In this document: positions 49,783 through 59,116 of the stretch, in pieces
How the letters are laid out: the number at the start of each line of letters is the position of its first letter
How positions within the stretch are numbered: the first letter of the stretch is position 1
NCBI RefSeq assembly: GCF_900111495.1
Contig: NZ_FOIU01000005.1
Span: 1-64,000, forward strand
Reading direction: 5' to 3'
Length of the DNA stretch: 64,000 bases
Source of the DNA: Chryseobacterium wanjuense
GTDB taxonomy: Bacteria > Bacteroidota > Bacteroidia > Flavobacteriales > Weeksellaceae
The notes under the pieces: model-generated
Told to the model about the DNA's origin: nothing
The model's input: only the letters and a program-made list of their open reading frames with translations
Database searches by the model: none
Position numbers and translations under genes: made by a program

Positions 49783-51354
49783 ATGGACAGAAAGAGTTTC
49801 ATTAAAAACAGTCTTTTGGCAGTCGGCGGTTTTTATTTTTTACAATCCAATCTTTTTCATGCGGCTCAACCGGCTATTAAACAAGAAAAAAACATCGATG
49901 CTCCGATTATTATCATCGGTTCAGGATATGGCGGCGCTGTTTCTGCGCTTCGTCTTTGTGAAGCCGGGAAAAAAGTAGTGATGCTGGAAATGGGCATGAA
50001 CTGGGGAAAATCAGGAATCCCTTATTCCAATTTGCTGAAACCGGACAAGAGTGCGGGCTGGCTGAAAACAAAAACGATTGCTCCATTTTTTAATATTTTT
50101 TCATTAAAGCCTTTTACGGGCGTTCTCGACAGGCTGGATTTTGAACATATCAATATCTGGGTCGGAAGAGGTGTCGGCGGCGGCTCGCTGGTAAACGGCG
50201 GAATGGCTGTCACCCCGAAAGAAAGTTATTTTAAGGAAGTTTTTCCCAATTTAGATTCAGATAAATTTTATAATATTTATTTTCCGAGAGCGAGGCAGGA
50301 GTTGAAAGTGAATATCATCAGCGAAGAATTTTTAAAAGAATGTCCGTTTTACAAATTCACGAGAGTGGGTGAAGAAGAAGCCCATAAAGCAGGCTTCAAG
50401 ACGATGAGAATTCCGAATGTGTATGATTTCAGTTATATGGAAAAGGAATATAAAAATGAAGTTCCGCGTTCGGCTTTCAATACGGAAGTGATTTATGGAA
50501 ATAATCATGGGAAAAACAGTTTAGATAAAACTTATTTACAAAAAGCGCTGGATACCGGAAATTTAGAAATCCTAGACCTGCATTCTGTGGATGAAATTAA
50601 CGTTAACCAAGATAAAAGCTATACTTTAAAAGTCCATCAGATCGATACTTTGGGAAAAACTATTGCCGAGAAAACTTTCAATTGCAAAAAACTGATCGTT
50701 GCGGCGGGAACGATGGGAACTTTAAAATTATTATTAAAATCAAATGCGGTAAATAACCTTCCCATCCCTGAAAATCTAGGAAAAAATTGGGGAAATAATG
50801 GAAATTTCATGACCGGAAGAAATTGGGTAAAACCACTTTCGGGCGGAACAGGAGCCAAACAATCGACCATTCCTGTAGCCGGAGTTGACAACTGGAACGA
50901 TCCGGAACATCCTTTCTTCGCCGAAATTGCCCCGCTTCCGATGGGAATGGATGTGGCGACGGCTTTGTATCTGCAGATTAACAGAGTTGATAAAAAAGGT
51001 TCTGTTTATTATGTTGATGATAATTTAAAAGTCAATTGGGATGCCAGTAATACCCAGAAAATGCGAGAAAATGCCGATTATTTCATCAAAAAAATGAATA
51101 GAGCGAATGGCGGAACCCGTGCCCATCTTCTTTTTGACAATGGTTTTGGAGCCAATATCTGTTATCACCCTTTGGGTGGATGTGTTTTGGGTGAAGCAAC
51201 CAACGAATTTGGAAAATTAAAAAATCATGACCATCTTTTTGTATTGGACGGTTCGCTGATCCCCGGAACGATTGGGGTGAATCCGTTTGTGACGATTGTT
51301 GCGCTTACGGAGTACTGCATTGAAAATTTAATTCAAAATAATGAATTTGCTTAA
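49783..51354 (+). CDS. GMC-family oxidoreductase (cholesterol-oxidase type)
   Basis: The 523-residue flavoprotein has an N-terminal signal (MDRKSFIKNSLLAVGGFYF, weakly Tat-like), the FAD fold IIIGSGYGGAVSALRLCEAG, and VGRGVGGGSLVNGGM. The active-site end reads CYHPLGGCVLGEATNEFG (catalytic His) and GTIGVNPFVTIVALTEYC (catalytic Asn), as in the cholesterol oxidase branch of GMC enzymes. The likely reaction is oxidation of a hydrophobic alcohol or sterol with oxygen or another acceptor. It is probably exported. Confidence 0.87.
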   Translation: MDRKSFIKNSLLAVGGFYFLQSNLFHAAQPAIKQEKNIDAPIIIIGSGYGGAVSALRLCEAGKKVVMLEMGMNWGKSGIPYSNLLKPDKSAGWLKTKTIAPFFNIFSLKPFTGVLDRLDFEHINIWVGRGVGGGSLVNGGMAVTPKESYFKEVFPNLDSDKFYNIYFPRARQELKVNIISEEFLKECPFYKFTRVGEEEAHKAGFKTMRIPNVYDFSYMEKEYKNEVPRSAFNTEVIYGNNHGKNSLDKTYLQKALDTGNLEILDLHSVDEINVNQDKSYTLKVHQIDTLGKTIAEKTFNCKKLIVAAGTMGTLKLLLKSNAVNNLPIPENLGKNWGNNGNFMTGRNWVKPLSGGTGAKQSTIPVAGVDNWNDPEHPFFAEIAPLPMGMDVATALYLQINRVDKKGSVYYVDDNLKVNWDASNTQKMRENADYFIKKMNRANGGTRAHLLFDNGFGANICYHPLGGCVLGEATNEFGKLKNHDHLFVLDGSLIPGTIGVNPFVTIVALTEYCIENLIQNNEFA

Positions 51355-51421
51355 TATTTTTCCTCCGTGGATTTCATAGATTTTAAGTTTTAAATTATAA
51401 TGTAAAAAATCACTTTTAAAC

Positions 51422-51449
51422 AAAAACTCCATCATGGTGATGGAGTTTG
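51422..51449 (-). terminator. Terminator of the 134-residue hypothetical gene
   Basis: AAACTCCATCA pairs with TGATGGAGTTT over three bases, followed on the minus strand by TTGTTT. It may also stop the convergent GMC gene. Confidence 0.75.
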
Positions 51450-51452
51450 ATA

Positions 51453-51857
51453 CTATATATAAGATTCTGAAATTTTCACCCGATAAATATCCGAAGAATT
51501 CCGTTTTATAGATTCTACAAAGAAGCCGCCTTCTTCGGGAATAACCTCCTTTAAATCAAAACTTTTACAATCTGTCGGAAGTCCCGAAAAAATTAATGTA
51601 AACCAGAAATCCTGCATAAAAGGAACCGGTGTCCAATTGGGAAAAATAGTGATATTCTCCGCATGAATCAGCCTGCTTCTGTGATCTGATTGATTATCAA
51701 AAAGATACGTCGAATGCCAGATTCTGATAAGATTTCCTAAAAACGGTGACGCAGGAAAACAGCAATGTACAATTACCTGCTTTTCCTCTTCCACTTTGGT
51801 TTGAAGAGATTCCAGAAGTTCTTTTACGATGATCGGCTTTACGAGTGTATCGGACAT
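51453..51857 (-). CDS. Hypothetical protein, 134 aa
   Basis: I do not recognise this protein. It is soluble, with no signal peptide. It contains VIVHCCFPASPFLGNLIRIW near residue 28, then DHRSRLIHAENITIFPNWTP and QDFWFTLIFSGLPTDC. The pattern is compact and beta-rich with a Cys-Cys pair. It lies downstream of mqo's end in the same direction with an 85-bp gap, so it is probably separate. Confidence 0.6.
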   Translation of the reverse strand: MSDTLVKPIIVKELLESLQTKVEEEKQVIVHCCFPASPFLGNLIRIWHSTYLFDNQSDHRSRLIHAENITIFPNWTPVPFMQDFWFTLIFSGLPTDCKSFDLKEVIPEEGGFFVESIKRNSSDIYRVKISESYI

Positions 51858-51872
51858 AGCTTTTTTGTCAAT

Positions 51873-51945
51873 GGTGAATTGTCAATCATTTTGCAAATAT
51901 CAATTTTAAAATTCACAATTGGCAACTCACTATTCACTTTTTTTA
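51873..51945. repeat. Dispersed GTGAATTGTCAAT-type sequence
   Basis: GGTGAATTGTCAATCATTTT and AAAATTCACAATTGGCAACTC form an imperfect inverted pair before the mqo stop. Related stretches occur at 38440-38526 and 47186-47215. Confidence 0.4.
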
Positions 51946-53448
51946 ATATTCAAGTTCTAATATTTCTTTTGTATACTTCCTTATCTTTTCCGTAAGCTCC
52001 GGATGATCAGCCAGTTTTTGACCGTAGGAAGGAACCATTTCCAATAGTTTACCTTTCCATTCGCCATGAAGTTTTTCCGGAAAACATCTTTCCAGAACGT
52101 TGAGCATAGCGTACACTGCCGTTGAAGCACCGGGAGAAGCACCCAGCAATGAAGCAATCGTTCCTTTTTTATTCACTACCACTTCAGTTCCGAATTCCAG
52201 TTTACCACCTTCTTTTTCATCTTTTTTGATGACCTGAACCCTTTGTCCGGCTATTTTCAGTTCCCAGTCGTCTTCTTTGGCATCTTTGATAAACTCCCTC
52301 AAATGCTGCATTCTCTGAGATTTTGTCATCGCCACTTGCTGAATAAGATATTTCGTTAAAGGAATATTATGCCACCAGGCTCCGAATAATGATCTTAAAT
52401 TCTTAGTATTTACACTTTCAGGCAGATCAAGATAGCTTCCTTCTTTTAAAAATTTTGTTGAAAATCCTGCAAACGGGCCGAAAAGAAGTGCTTTTTGTCC
52501 ATCAATAATTCTCAGGTCCAAATGGGGAACAGACATCGGCGGCGCATCTACCGTGGCTTGTGTATATACTTTTGCATGATGCTTTTCCACCAATTCCTGA
52601 TTATGACTTACCAGCCACTCCCCGGAAACCGGAAAACCTCCGTAGCCTTCGCTTTCTTTAATATCTGAGCTGTCCAGCAACGGCAATGCATATCCTCCCG
52701 CCCCGATGAATACGAAATCCGCTTCCACTTCCTGTTTATGGTTGTGAATCCTGTCTTTCACTTTCATTTCCCAGGTTCCGTCTTCTTTCGGATCGATGTC
52801 TTTCACTTCATGATAAAGGAAAACCTCAACATTGGAGTCTTCCAGGAGATGTCTTCCCATTTTTCTGGTCAGTGTCCCGAAGTTGACGTCGGTTCCCATA
52901 TCCATTTTTGTGGCAGCCATGATTTCGGATTGGTTTCTTTTGCTCATCACCAAAGGAATCCACTCTTTCAGCTTTTCATGATCTGCGGCGAATTCCATGC
53001 CTTTGAACAGTACAGATTCCGACATTTTTTCATGGCGTTTTCTTAAATATTCAGCATCTTTTTCACCAAATACCAGGCTCATGTGCGGACAGGAATTGAT
53101 AAAATCTTTTGGCTCGTGAATATATCCTTTCGTGATCAGGTAAGACCAGAACTGTTTTGAAATTTCAAACTGTTCTGCAATGCTTTCCGCTTTGGAAATA
53201 TCAATGGAGCCGTCGGGTTTTTCGGGAGTATAATTAAGCTCACAAAACGCTGAGTGGCCAGTTCCCGCATTATTCCAGGCGGCAGAGCTTTCCTTTGCAA
53301 ACCTGCCCAGCCTTTCGAAGATGGCGATCTCCAGATTGGGATCAAATTCGTGTAATAATGTAGCTAAAGTGGCACTCATAATTCCGCCACCTATTAGAAC
53401 AACGTCGTATTTTGGTTTCGGCGTTCTGCTTGTAAGCGATTGTGACAT
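51943..53448 (-). CDS. mqo: Malate:quinone oxidoreductase
   Basis: Mqo oxidises malate to oxaloacetate at the inner membrane and feeds electrons to the quinone pool. The 501-residue FAD protein starts KYDVVLIGGGIMSATLATLL, with AAWNNAGTGHSAFCELNYTP, FIGAGGYALPLL, PPMSVPHLDLR and the terminal segment SLLGASPGASTAVYAML. Length fits the family. It is a single gene. Confidence 0.95.
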   Translation of the reverse strand: MSQSLTSRTPKPKYDVVLIGGGIMSATLATLLHEFDPNLEIAIFERLGRFAKESSAAWNNAGTGHSAFCELNYTPEKPDGSIDISKAESIAEQFEISKQFWSYLITKGYIHEPKDFINSCPHMSLVFGEKDAEYLRKRHEKMSESVLFKGMEFAADHEKLKEWIPLVMSKRNQSEIMAATKMDMGTDVNFGTLTRKMGRHLLEDSNVEVFLYHEVKDIDPKEDGTWEMKVKDRIHNHKQEVEADFVFIGAGGYALPLLDSSDIKESEGYGGFPVSGEWLVSHNQELVEKHHAKVYTQATVDAPPMSVPHLDLRIIDGQKALLFGPFAGFSTKFLKEGSYLDLPESVNTKNLRSLFGAWWHNIPLTKYLIQQVAMTKSQRMQHLREFIKDAKEDDWELKIAGQRVQVIKKDEKEGGKLEFGTEVVVNKKGTIASLLGASPGASTAVYAMLNVLERCFPEKLHGEWKGKLLEMVPSYGQKLADHPELTEKIRKYTKEILELEY

Positions 53449-53957
53449 AATTTAAATTTTATTATATCAAAGTTCGTGAAAAGTTTTAAAACATACGGTT
53501 TTGTTTTGGTTATTTTAACAAGAGAAATTTCATGTTTTTATTAATTCTACCTTACAGATTTTCATTTTGCTGACTTCAAAACATCGATCACCTACCACAA
53601 ATAAGTATCAAATAACCAGCAATTTAACATAAAATTATTTTTATTAATGTTAAAATTTACATTTAATTAAAATTATTAATGTTTTAATATTATTTTATGA
53701 ATAATATAAGTTCATTTAAGTTTACATAAAGAAAGTCTTTAATCATAATAGTTTACAGAATTAATTTTAATCAATAATTAGTGAAATTTTTAAATATTTT
53801 ACATTGAATACTCCAAAACAAGTGAAAAATAACATTTAAAAACGCCTTAAAAATGTAAAATATTCATTTTTCTACTGATTTTTTACGTAATTTGCACCCA
53901 AAATAATACGACCTAATGAAATCGTATTAAAATTATTTCGAATTTAAAAAAACAGGG
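53449..53957. other. AT-rich upstream region of the secreted-protein operon
   Basis: There is no gene in 509 bp. It contains a perfect 13-bp inverted repeat at 53793-53864 (listed separately). A TAATTTGC near 53889 is one base short of a TAnnTTTG box and may be the promoter. The upstream part is A/T tracts. Confidence 0.5.
53793..53864. promoter_or_regulatory. Perfect 13-bp inverted repeat upstream of the secreted-protein operon
   Basis: AATATTTTACATT (53793-53805) and AATGTAAAATATT (53852-53864) enclose 46 bp and end 93 bp before the ATG. Its TTTTACAT core is also in the repeat flanking the CHU_C promoter (21158-21200). Confidence 0.4.
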
Positions 53958-55058
53958 ATGAAAATTTTTAACTTGGTGAGTATCATACTCGCCCAACTTC
54001 TCTTTTCCCAAAGCGGAAATGTAGGAATCAACACGTCCAATCCGGACAACAGTGCTATTTTACACATTGAAAACTTTAACGGAACTCCGGCGACGGCAAC
54101 AGCAACCATATCGGGTGGTGTGGTTACAGCCATCAACATTACCAATGGAGGGAGCGGCTACAAGACTGTACCGACCGTTAATTTTTATGATGGAGGATCT
54201 ATCGTAAACGGAGGATCGAAGGCAAGAGCTACGGCTACCATTACCAGCGGCGTAGTAACGGGAATTACCATAAACAATGGAGGAAGCGGCTATACAAGCA
54301 TACCTTCAGTTGTGATATCGGGAGGAAATAAGGGACTTTTATTTCCAAGTTTGAATATTGCGAACTTAAGCAGCACCACAACTCCGGTTGCTTCTCCGGC
54401 AGACGGATTAATCGCTTTCAACGGTGGGACAAACAGCAACAGCAAGGCGTTACATTTTTTCAACGGTACTATCAATCAGTGGCAAAGTACCATTGATGCA
54501 GAAGATACTCCCAAAATCGCGTATATACAATTGACCGGAAATCTGGCTGTATTGGATAATGCCATTCAGGGGGTAAGTGCAAGGCTTTTGCCTAATCCTC
54601 TGTCTGTATCGGCGGTTTCTAATATTAATGGATTTAAAGTAGTGCCTAATGACAATGCATATTCTTTGGTGTTACCGCAGGGAAATTATCTGGTAGAAGT
54701 AAATCTGAACCTCAACTCTCCCCAAGAAAATCCTTCCGGATTCAACGGAACGGCTCCGTTAACGGGAAGTACCTATTATCTTATGGGATATTTTATGGAT
54801 TTTTATAATGATACTTATAATAATTCAACGGGAGTTTTCACATCTGGTCCGGCATCGAGAAAGGAAATTCCTATTGTCTCTAAGGTTAGTACCAATCACC
54901 TGGCAAGCTGGTCGTATTATTACAGTGTTCCTGCGAATGCCAATGCCAATATTATCGGCGGTCTGAGATTGTACCTCGGAAGAATGCAGGGAAGTACTTT
55001 TTACGATCTGGTAAATGTTATTTCGAGCGAATCTTACATTAAAATTTCAAAGCTTTAA
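53958..55058 (+). CDS. Modular secreted protein with GGSGY repeats
   Basis: The 366-residue secreted protein has a signal peptide (LVSIILAQLLFSQ) and the head module NVGINTSNPDNSAILHI. At residues 43-122 two copies of a roughly 38-residue unit (ATATISGGVVTAINITNGGSGY and ATATITSGVVTGITINNGGSGY types) interrupt the head before it resumes NKGLLFPSLNIANL. The rest is a beta domain (VLPQGNYLVEVNLNL; SESYIKISKL). There is no T9SS domain at the C-terminus. It is first of three related genes with 10- and 9-bp gaps. Confidence 0.8.
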   Translation: MKIFNLVSIILAQLLFSQSGNVGINTSNPDNSAILHIENFNGTPATATATISGGVVTAINITNGGSGYKTVPTVNFYDGGSIVNGGSKARATATITSGVVTGITINNGGSGYTSIPSVVISGGNKGLLFPSLNIANLSSTTTPVASPADGLIAFNGGTNSNSKALHFFNGTINQWQSTIDAEDTPKIAYIQLTGNLAVLDNAIQGVSARLLPNPLSVSAVSNINGFKVVPNDNAYSLVLPQGNYLVEVNLNLNSPQENPSGFNGTAPLTGSTYYLMGYFMDFYNDTYNNSTGVFTSGPASRKEIPIVSKVSTNHLASWSYYYSVPANANANIIGGLRLYLGRMQGSTFYDLVNVISSESYIKISKL

Positions 55059-55068
55059 TTAAAAAAAC

Positions 55069-55890
55069 ATGAAAAAAAATTATATCGTGATCTTATTGAT
55101 GCTTGTCAATATGGTCTATAGTCAAGTAGGCATTGGGAAAACTATACTGAACAGTTCAGCCGTTCTAGATATTTCGAATTCCACCAATAAAGGAGTGCTT
55201 CTTCCAAGAGTAGATATCGTGGATATTCTGAATAATACGACACCGATCAGCAGTCCGGCAGAAGGATTGATCGTTTATAATAAAGGAAATACCATCAGCC
55301 CGGGATTGTATATATGGAAAAACAGCAAGTGGACACAAATAGCGGATACTTATAACCTGGTGAGTTATTTAATGCTTCAGAGAACTACAGATTACAGTGT
55401 TTTGGGAGGATTGGCGAACGGAACTTTTAAGAATTTTAATGATGCACAATTTACTGTAGTATCCAATGACATTGGAGCTTCTTACAACACCAGCAACGGA
55501 ATCATTACCCTTCCCGGAAACAGCGGATATCTTGTTAATATCTGTTTCGACATTAGGGATACAGAAGAAAGTGCTACCGCCGGTATCGGAAATACGGCAG
55601 TACACGTTCATCAATATGTATTAAAATTGATAGATCCGGCCACCAATACGCAATACGGCAAATCCATCAGTGTAAATGCACAGTCGATCGCCAGTAACAA
55701 GACGCATACCATCAACCTGAGCTTTTCTTTTGTGACTACTTCCGCTACACCGATTAACCTTTTACCGGCAATTTCGCATGCTGCAGGAGGAACGTATCAG
55801 TCCGGAAGTGGCGGAACAACCCTGAACAACGGAGGAATCATTATTACCAATGCAAAAGTTGATATCCAAAGATCAGCTCTTAACCCATAA
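55069..55890 (+). CDS. Modular secreted protein, second of tandem
   Basis: The 273-residue secreted protein has a signal peptide (ILLMLVNMVYSQ) and head module QVGIGKTILNSSAVLDIS, then NKGVLLPRVDI, SSPAEGLIVYN and GLYIWKNSKWTQIA. The C-terminal half is a separate beta domain (ITLPGNSGYLVNICFDIRDT; HTINLSFSFV; ITNAKVDIQRS), whose layout resembles C1q/TNF-like jelly rolls. That similarity is by eye only. No sorting domain is seen. Confidence 0.8.
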   Translation: MKKNYIVILLMLVNMVYSQVGIGKTILNSSAVLDISNSTNKGVLLPRVDIVDILNNTTPISSPAEGLIVYNKGNTISPGLYIWKNSKWTQIADTYNLVSYLMLQRTTDYSVLGGLANGTFKNFNDAQFTVVSNDIGASYNTSNGIITLPGNSGYLVNICFDIRDTEESATAGIGNTAVHVHQYVLKLIDPATNTQYGKSISVNAQSIASNKTHTINLSFSFVTTSATPINLLPAISHAAGGTYQSGSGGTTLNNGGIIITNAKVDIQRSALNP

Positions 55891-55899
55891 TTAACAAAG

Positions 55900-56688
55900 A
55901 TGAAAAAACATATTTTAACCTGTATTCTATTTATTTTTACATTTAGTTTACCAATAAACGCTCAAGTGGGAATTAATACCAGTTCCCCAAATGCAAGCAG
56001 TATTTTAGATATTAACTCAACCAATAAAGGAGTGCTTTTTCCGCAATATGACCTGACGGTGCTGAACAGTACTTCTACTCCTGTGGCCAATCCTGCAGAA
56101 GGTTTAATGATTTATAATAAAGGAGGAGTATCTACCTACCCGAAAGGATATTATATCTGGATCAAAAATCAATGGCAGCGCGCGATTATTTCGGGTTCGG
56201 AGCCTCAGAATATGTCGCTTGTCAATATTACGGTGACGCCTCCCAACGTATTAATTACCGCAAATAACACCAATAGCGTCGTTCCTAATCTCGTTGTGGG
56301 ATCTAATAAAATAACAGGAGCTTCACTTGGTGCCGACAAATCGACCATCACATTGCCTGCGGGAACCTATATTTTCAGGTATTCTGTAGATGCGGTTACC
56401 GGAACCAATAATACAGGTCCTGCGAATACCCAATACCTTTCCCGGAATTTTGTCTGTACGAGATCGTATTTGGTGAATGCTGCCACGAATGCCGTTATCA
56501 CCGAATCTAATAAGATGTGTCAGCTAAGTGATACTTTTACCTTTTTCCAAGGAACATTTTTCCTGAAACTGACGGCTCCTACGACCATCAAGCAAAAATT
56601 TGAATTTGATACAGGAAACGGATTTACCAGAAGTGATCTTTTGATACGATCTTCTTTCGCTATCAACATAACACGAATGGCTCAATAA
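55900..56688 (+). CDS. Modular secreted protein, third of tandem
   Basis: The 262-residue secreted protein has a signal peptide (FIFTFSLPINAQ) and head module VGINTSSPNASSILDINSTN, KGVLFPQYDL, NPAEGLMIYN and GYYIWIKNQWQRA. The C-terminal domain is again jelly-roll-like (ITLPAGTYIFRYSVDAVTG; FFLKLTAPTTIKQKFEF; SSFAINITRMAQ). It differs from its neighbours beyond the head. A terminator follows at once. Confidence 0.8.
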   Translation: MKKHILTCILFIFTFSLPINAQVGINTSSPNASSILDINSTNKGVLFPQYDLTVLNSTSTPVANPAEGLMIYNKGGVSTYPKGYYIWIKNQWQRAIISGSEPQNMSLVNITVTPPNVLITANNTNSVVPNLVVGSNKITGASLGADKSTITLPAGTYIFRYSVDAVTGTNNTGPANTQYLSRNFVCTRSYLVNAATNAVITESNKMCQLSDTFTFFQGTFFLKLTAPTTIKQKFEFDTGNGFTRSDLLIRSSFAINITRMAQ

Positions 56689-56690
56689 AA

Positions 56691-56717
56691 AAAACTCAGG
56701 TCAACGGCCTGAGTTTT
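56691..56717 (+). terminator. Terminator of the three-gene secreted-protein operon
   Basis: AAAACTCAGG pairs with CCTGAGTTTT around seven bases, starting 2 bp after the last stop. Confidence 0.85.
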
Positions 56718-56764
56718 CAAAATATTTTAAAGCAAGATTTTATTTTAAAGTCTTGTTTTTTTGT

Positions 56765-57805
56765 TTAATTCAATTTCGTAGTAAGCTTTCTGAACTGTTT
56801 TTCGGCATTTTTTCCTTCATACAAAATCGCGTAGATTGTATCGATGATCGGAAGTTTTAGCCCTTTTTCCTTTGAAGTTTTATAAATAGAATCTGCTGCG
56901 TAATACCCTTCTGCCACCATGTTCATCGACTGGATCGCAGATTTTACCGTATATCCTTTTCCAATAAGGTTTCCTAAGCTTCTGTTTCTTGAAAATAACG
57001 AGTAAGCCGTTACCAGTAAGTCTCCCAGATAAGCACTTTCGTTCACGTCTCTTGGAGCTTCATAAATAGCCTCGAGGAAAGTCTCCATTTCACGGATGGC
57101 GTTTGAAACAAAGACCGCCGTAAAGTTGTCTCCATAGCCTAAGCCGCTTGCAATTCCTGCTCCGATAGCGAAAATATTTTTAAGAATTGCACTGTATTCA
57201 TTTCCTAAAATATCCTTGCTGGAATGTACTTTAATAAAATCAGAATTAAAAATCTCTACCAGTTTTTCCGAAGTCTCATCCTCCACCGTTGCAATGGTAA
57301 GATAAGAAAGTCTTTCCATCGCTACTTCTTCTGCGTGACAAGGTCCTGCAATCACGGCCTGGTTTCTAAATCCAATTTTAAATTCGTCTCTTAAATAATG
57401 CGCTACGACATCATTCACTTTAGGAATAATTCCTTTAATGGCGGAAACAAAAATTTTGTCTTTGTAGTCACAATTCATTTTATCCAAGGTATCGGAAAGA
57501 TAAATGGACGGCGTTGCCAGCACAATGATATCACAGGCAGAAACCAGCTCATTGATGTCTGTTGTGAGCTTTAAATTTTTAAGATTAAAATTCACTGCCG
57601 TAAGGTAAGTCGGATTGTGACCGCGAAGCTCGATCGCTCCCTTCACGAACTCATTCCTTACACACCAATGCACAACTTTACAGTTTTCAACAAGCATTTT
57701 TACAATAGCAGTCGCAAAACTCCCGCTCCCTACAACCCCTACGGAAATATCCTTTTTATTTTTTTTCGGACCCGCAGATTCTGTATTTGTTTTCTTTTTA
57801 GCCAT
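56765..57805 (-). CDS. gpsA: Glycerol-3-phosphate dehydrogenase (NAD(P)+)
   Basis: GpsA reduces dihydroxyacetone phosphate to sn-glycerol-3-phosphate for phospholipid synthesis. The 346-residue protein starts MAKKKTNTESAGPKK, then the cofactor loop VGVVGSGSFATAIVKML, the lysine in FVSAIKGI, the second GNEYSAILKNIFAIGAGIAS segment and GDLLVTAYSLFSRNR. I choose ATG 57805 since the TATATTTG promoter box at 57830-57823 lies within the longer frame. The lysine-rich N-terminal extension is unusual in length. Confidence 0.93.
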   Translation of the reverse strand: MAKKKTNTESAGPKKNKKDISVGVVGSGSFATAIVKMLVENCKVVHWCVRNEFVKGAIELRGHNPTYLTAVNFNLKNLKLTTDINELVSACDIIVLATPSIYLSDTLDKMNCDYKDKIFVSAIKGIIPKVNDVVAHYLRDEFKIGFRNQAVIAGPCHAEEVAMERLSYLTIATVEDETSEKLVEIFNSDFIKVHSSKDILGNEYSAILKNIFAIGAGIASGLGYGDNFTAVFVSNAIREMETFLEAIYEAPRDVNESAYLGDLLVTAYSLFSRNRSLGNLIGKGYTVKSAIQSMNMVAEGYYAADSIYKTSKEKGLKLPIIDTIYAILYEGKNAEKQFRKLTTKLN

Positions 57806-57822
57806 AATAGAAATGTGAACTG

Positions 57823-57830
57823 CAAATATA
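57823..57830 (-). promoter_or_regulatory. -7 promoter element of gpsA
   Basis: The minus strand reads TATATTTG, 18 bp before the ATG at 57805; no TTG is at the ideal spacing. Confidence 0.45.
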
Positions 57831-57993
57831 TTAAAACAAAGATTGAAGAGTGGTTTTCGGGGCATGATAAAACCCATTTTTAGATAAAATTAACACTTCG
57901 ACAGTCTAATTACATGCTAAAAATTTAAATTGTAATTGTTATTCAGTTTCTTAACTTTAGTATTAATTATTAAAAATTTACACTATTATACTA

Positions 57994-58020
57994 AAAAAGG
58001 AACCATTGAGATTCCTTTTT
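57994..58020 (-). terminator. Terminator of the CqsA-like/terpene synthase operon
   Basis: AAAAAGGAA pairs with TTCCTTTTT around nine bases, with a T-run on the minus strand, 15 bp beyond the terpene synthase stop. Confidence 0.75.
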
Positions 58021-58034
58021 CGCTAAATAATAAT

Positions 58035-59042
58035 TTATTTTTCATTTGTATATTCACCTTCTACATAATTGCCATTTTGGTAACGGACCGTATCTGTATG
58101 CCAAGCGTAAACTCCTGAAACCATTATCCCTAGATCCTGGATGTATTCAAATATCATATTTTTCCAATTATCAAAAGAAGGCAGATGATTTTGCAAGACT
58201 AAAAACTCCTTCAAATAATCATCATGCAACTCAAGAGCTTTTATATAAGCTTCCTGGATTGTGATTTTATATTCCTGCTGCAATACCTTCACAATATTCA
58301 TAGTGTCACCTTCCCGATGAAGTTCTTTAGGTAAAGAGATAATGTCGTTATGAATACCAATAAGCAATGAACAAAGGGTCTGAATACGCTTAATATGAGG
58401 ATGATCAAAAATCTCATCCGGTATTTGTCGATAATCTTTTTGCATTGCAACATAATCACAATAGGGCTGAACACCGCTTGTATCTTCTCTGATAAGCAGA
58501 TAGACAGGCAGTGGAGGAATTGTGTTCACTCTGTAATATGTTTTTTCTTCGGCATAACCTTTAAACACCCTGTCAACTGATTTTACAAATCTTTTGTATA
58601 AATGCTCCGGAAAATCGCATCTAAGAGCATCCTGCCTGAGTTTCCAATACAAATGGAATATGCCGTTTTCAGAAGGTTCTTTAGGGTCATTGCCTGTCAA
58701 TAATTCATGAATGCGATTTGTAATTTCGTACATTTCGTTTCGTGAACAACGGTCAAAATAATCATCCATCATTGCGCCGTTTGCCGTGTAATTGGCAAGA
58801 GGAAGCAAATCATCAATTGATTTCAGAAAAGGACATCCACGTGCTGCAATATCACATAGATTGTGCTCTTTATGCTTTTCACGGGCTTGTTTGCTGTGAA
58901 TAATGTATTCTGTATCGATCCAGTTATAATATTCTTCCCTCAATCGTTGAAAATCGGGATGAATTGTATCAGGAAAAGGATACTTAGGTTTGGGTAAATC
59001 GAGTAAGCCTGCGTAAAACTCTTCGTTTGTCATGGTTTTCAT
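58035..59042 (-). CDS. Class I terpene synthase (microbial type)
   Basis: The 335-residue protein has every hallmark of a bacterial class I terpene cyclase: the aspartate-rich DDYFD at D93-D97, the pyrophosphate-sensing R185, the NSE triad N232-D233...S236...K239-E240, and the C-terminal R319-Y320 pair with W313 before it. These enzymes ionise a prenyl diphosphate (GPP, FPP or GGPP) with Mg2+ and cyclise it; the product cannot be predicted. It is cytoplasmic. It lies 74 bp downstream of the CqsA-like gene in the same direction and is followed by a terminator, so the two probably form one operon. No P450 or methyltransferase is nearby. Confidence 0.93.
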   Translation of the reverse strand: MKTMTNEEFYAGLLDLPKPKYPFPDTIHPDFQRLREEYYNWIDTEYIIHSKQAREKHKEHNLCDIAARGCPFLKSIDDLLPLANYTANGAMMDDYFDRCSRNEMYEITNRIHELLTGNDPKEPSENGIFHLYWKLRQDALRCDFPEHLYKRFVKSVDRVFKGYAEEKTYYRVNTIPPLPVYLLIREDTSGVQPYCDYVAMQKDYRQIPDEIFDHPHIKRIQTLCSLLIGIHNDIISLPKELHREGDTMNIVKVLQQEYKITIQEAYIKALELHDDYLKEFLVLQNHLPSFDNWKNMIFEYIQDLGIMVSGVYAWHTDTVRYQNGNYVEGEYTNEK

Positions 59043-59116
59043 GGGAAATGATTTTGTTATTAGGGTTTATGTGGAAAATAAATTGAGTACTCTTGGATAG
59101 ATTGTTTTAAATAACC

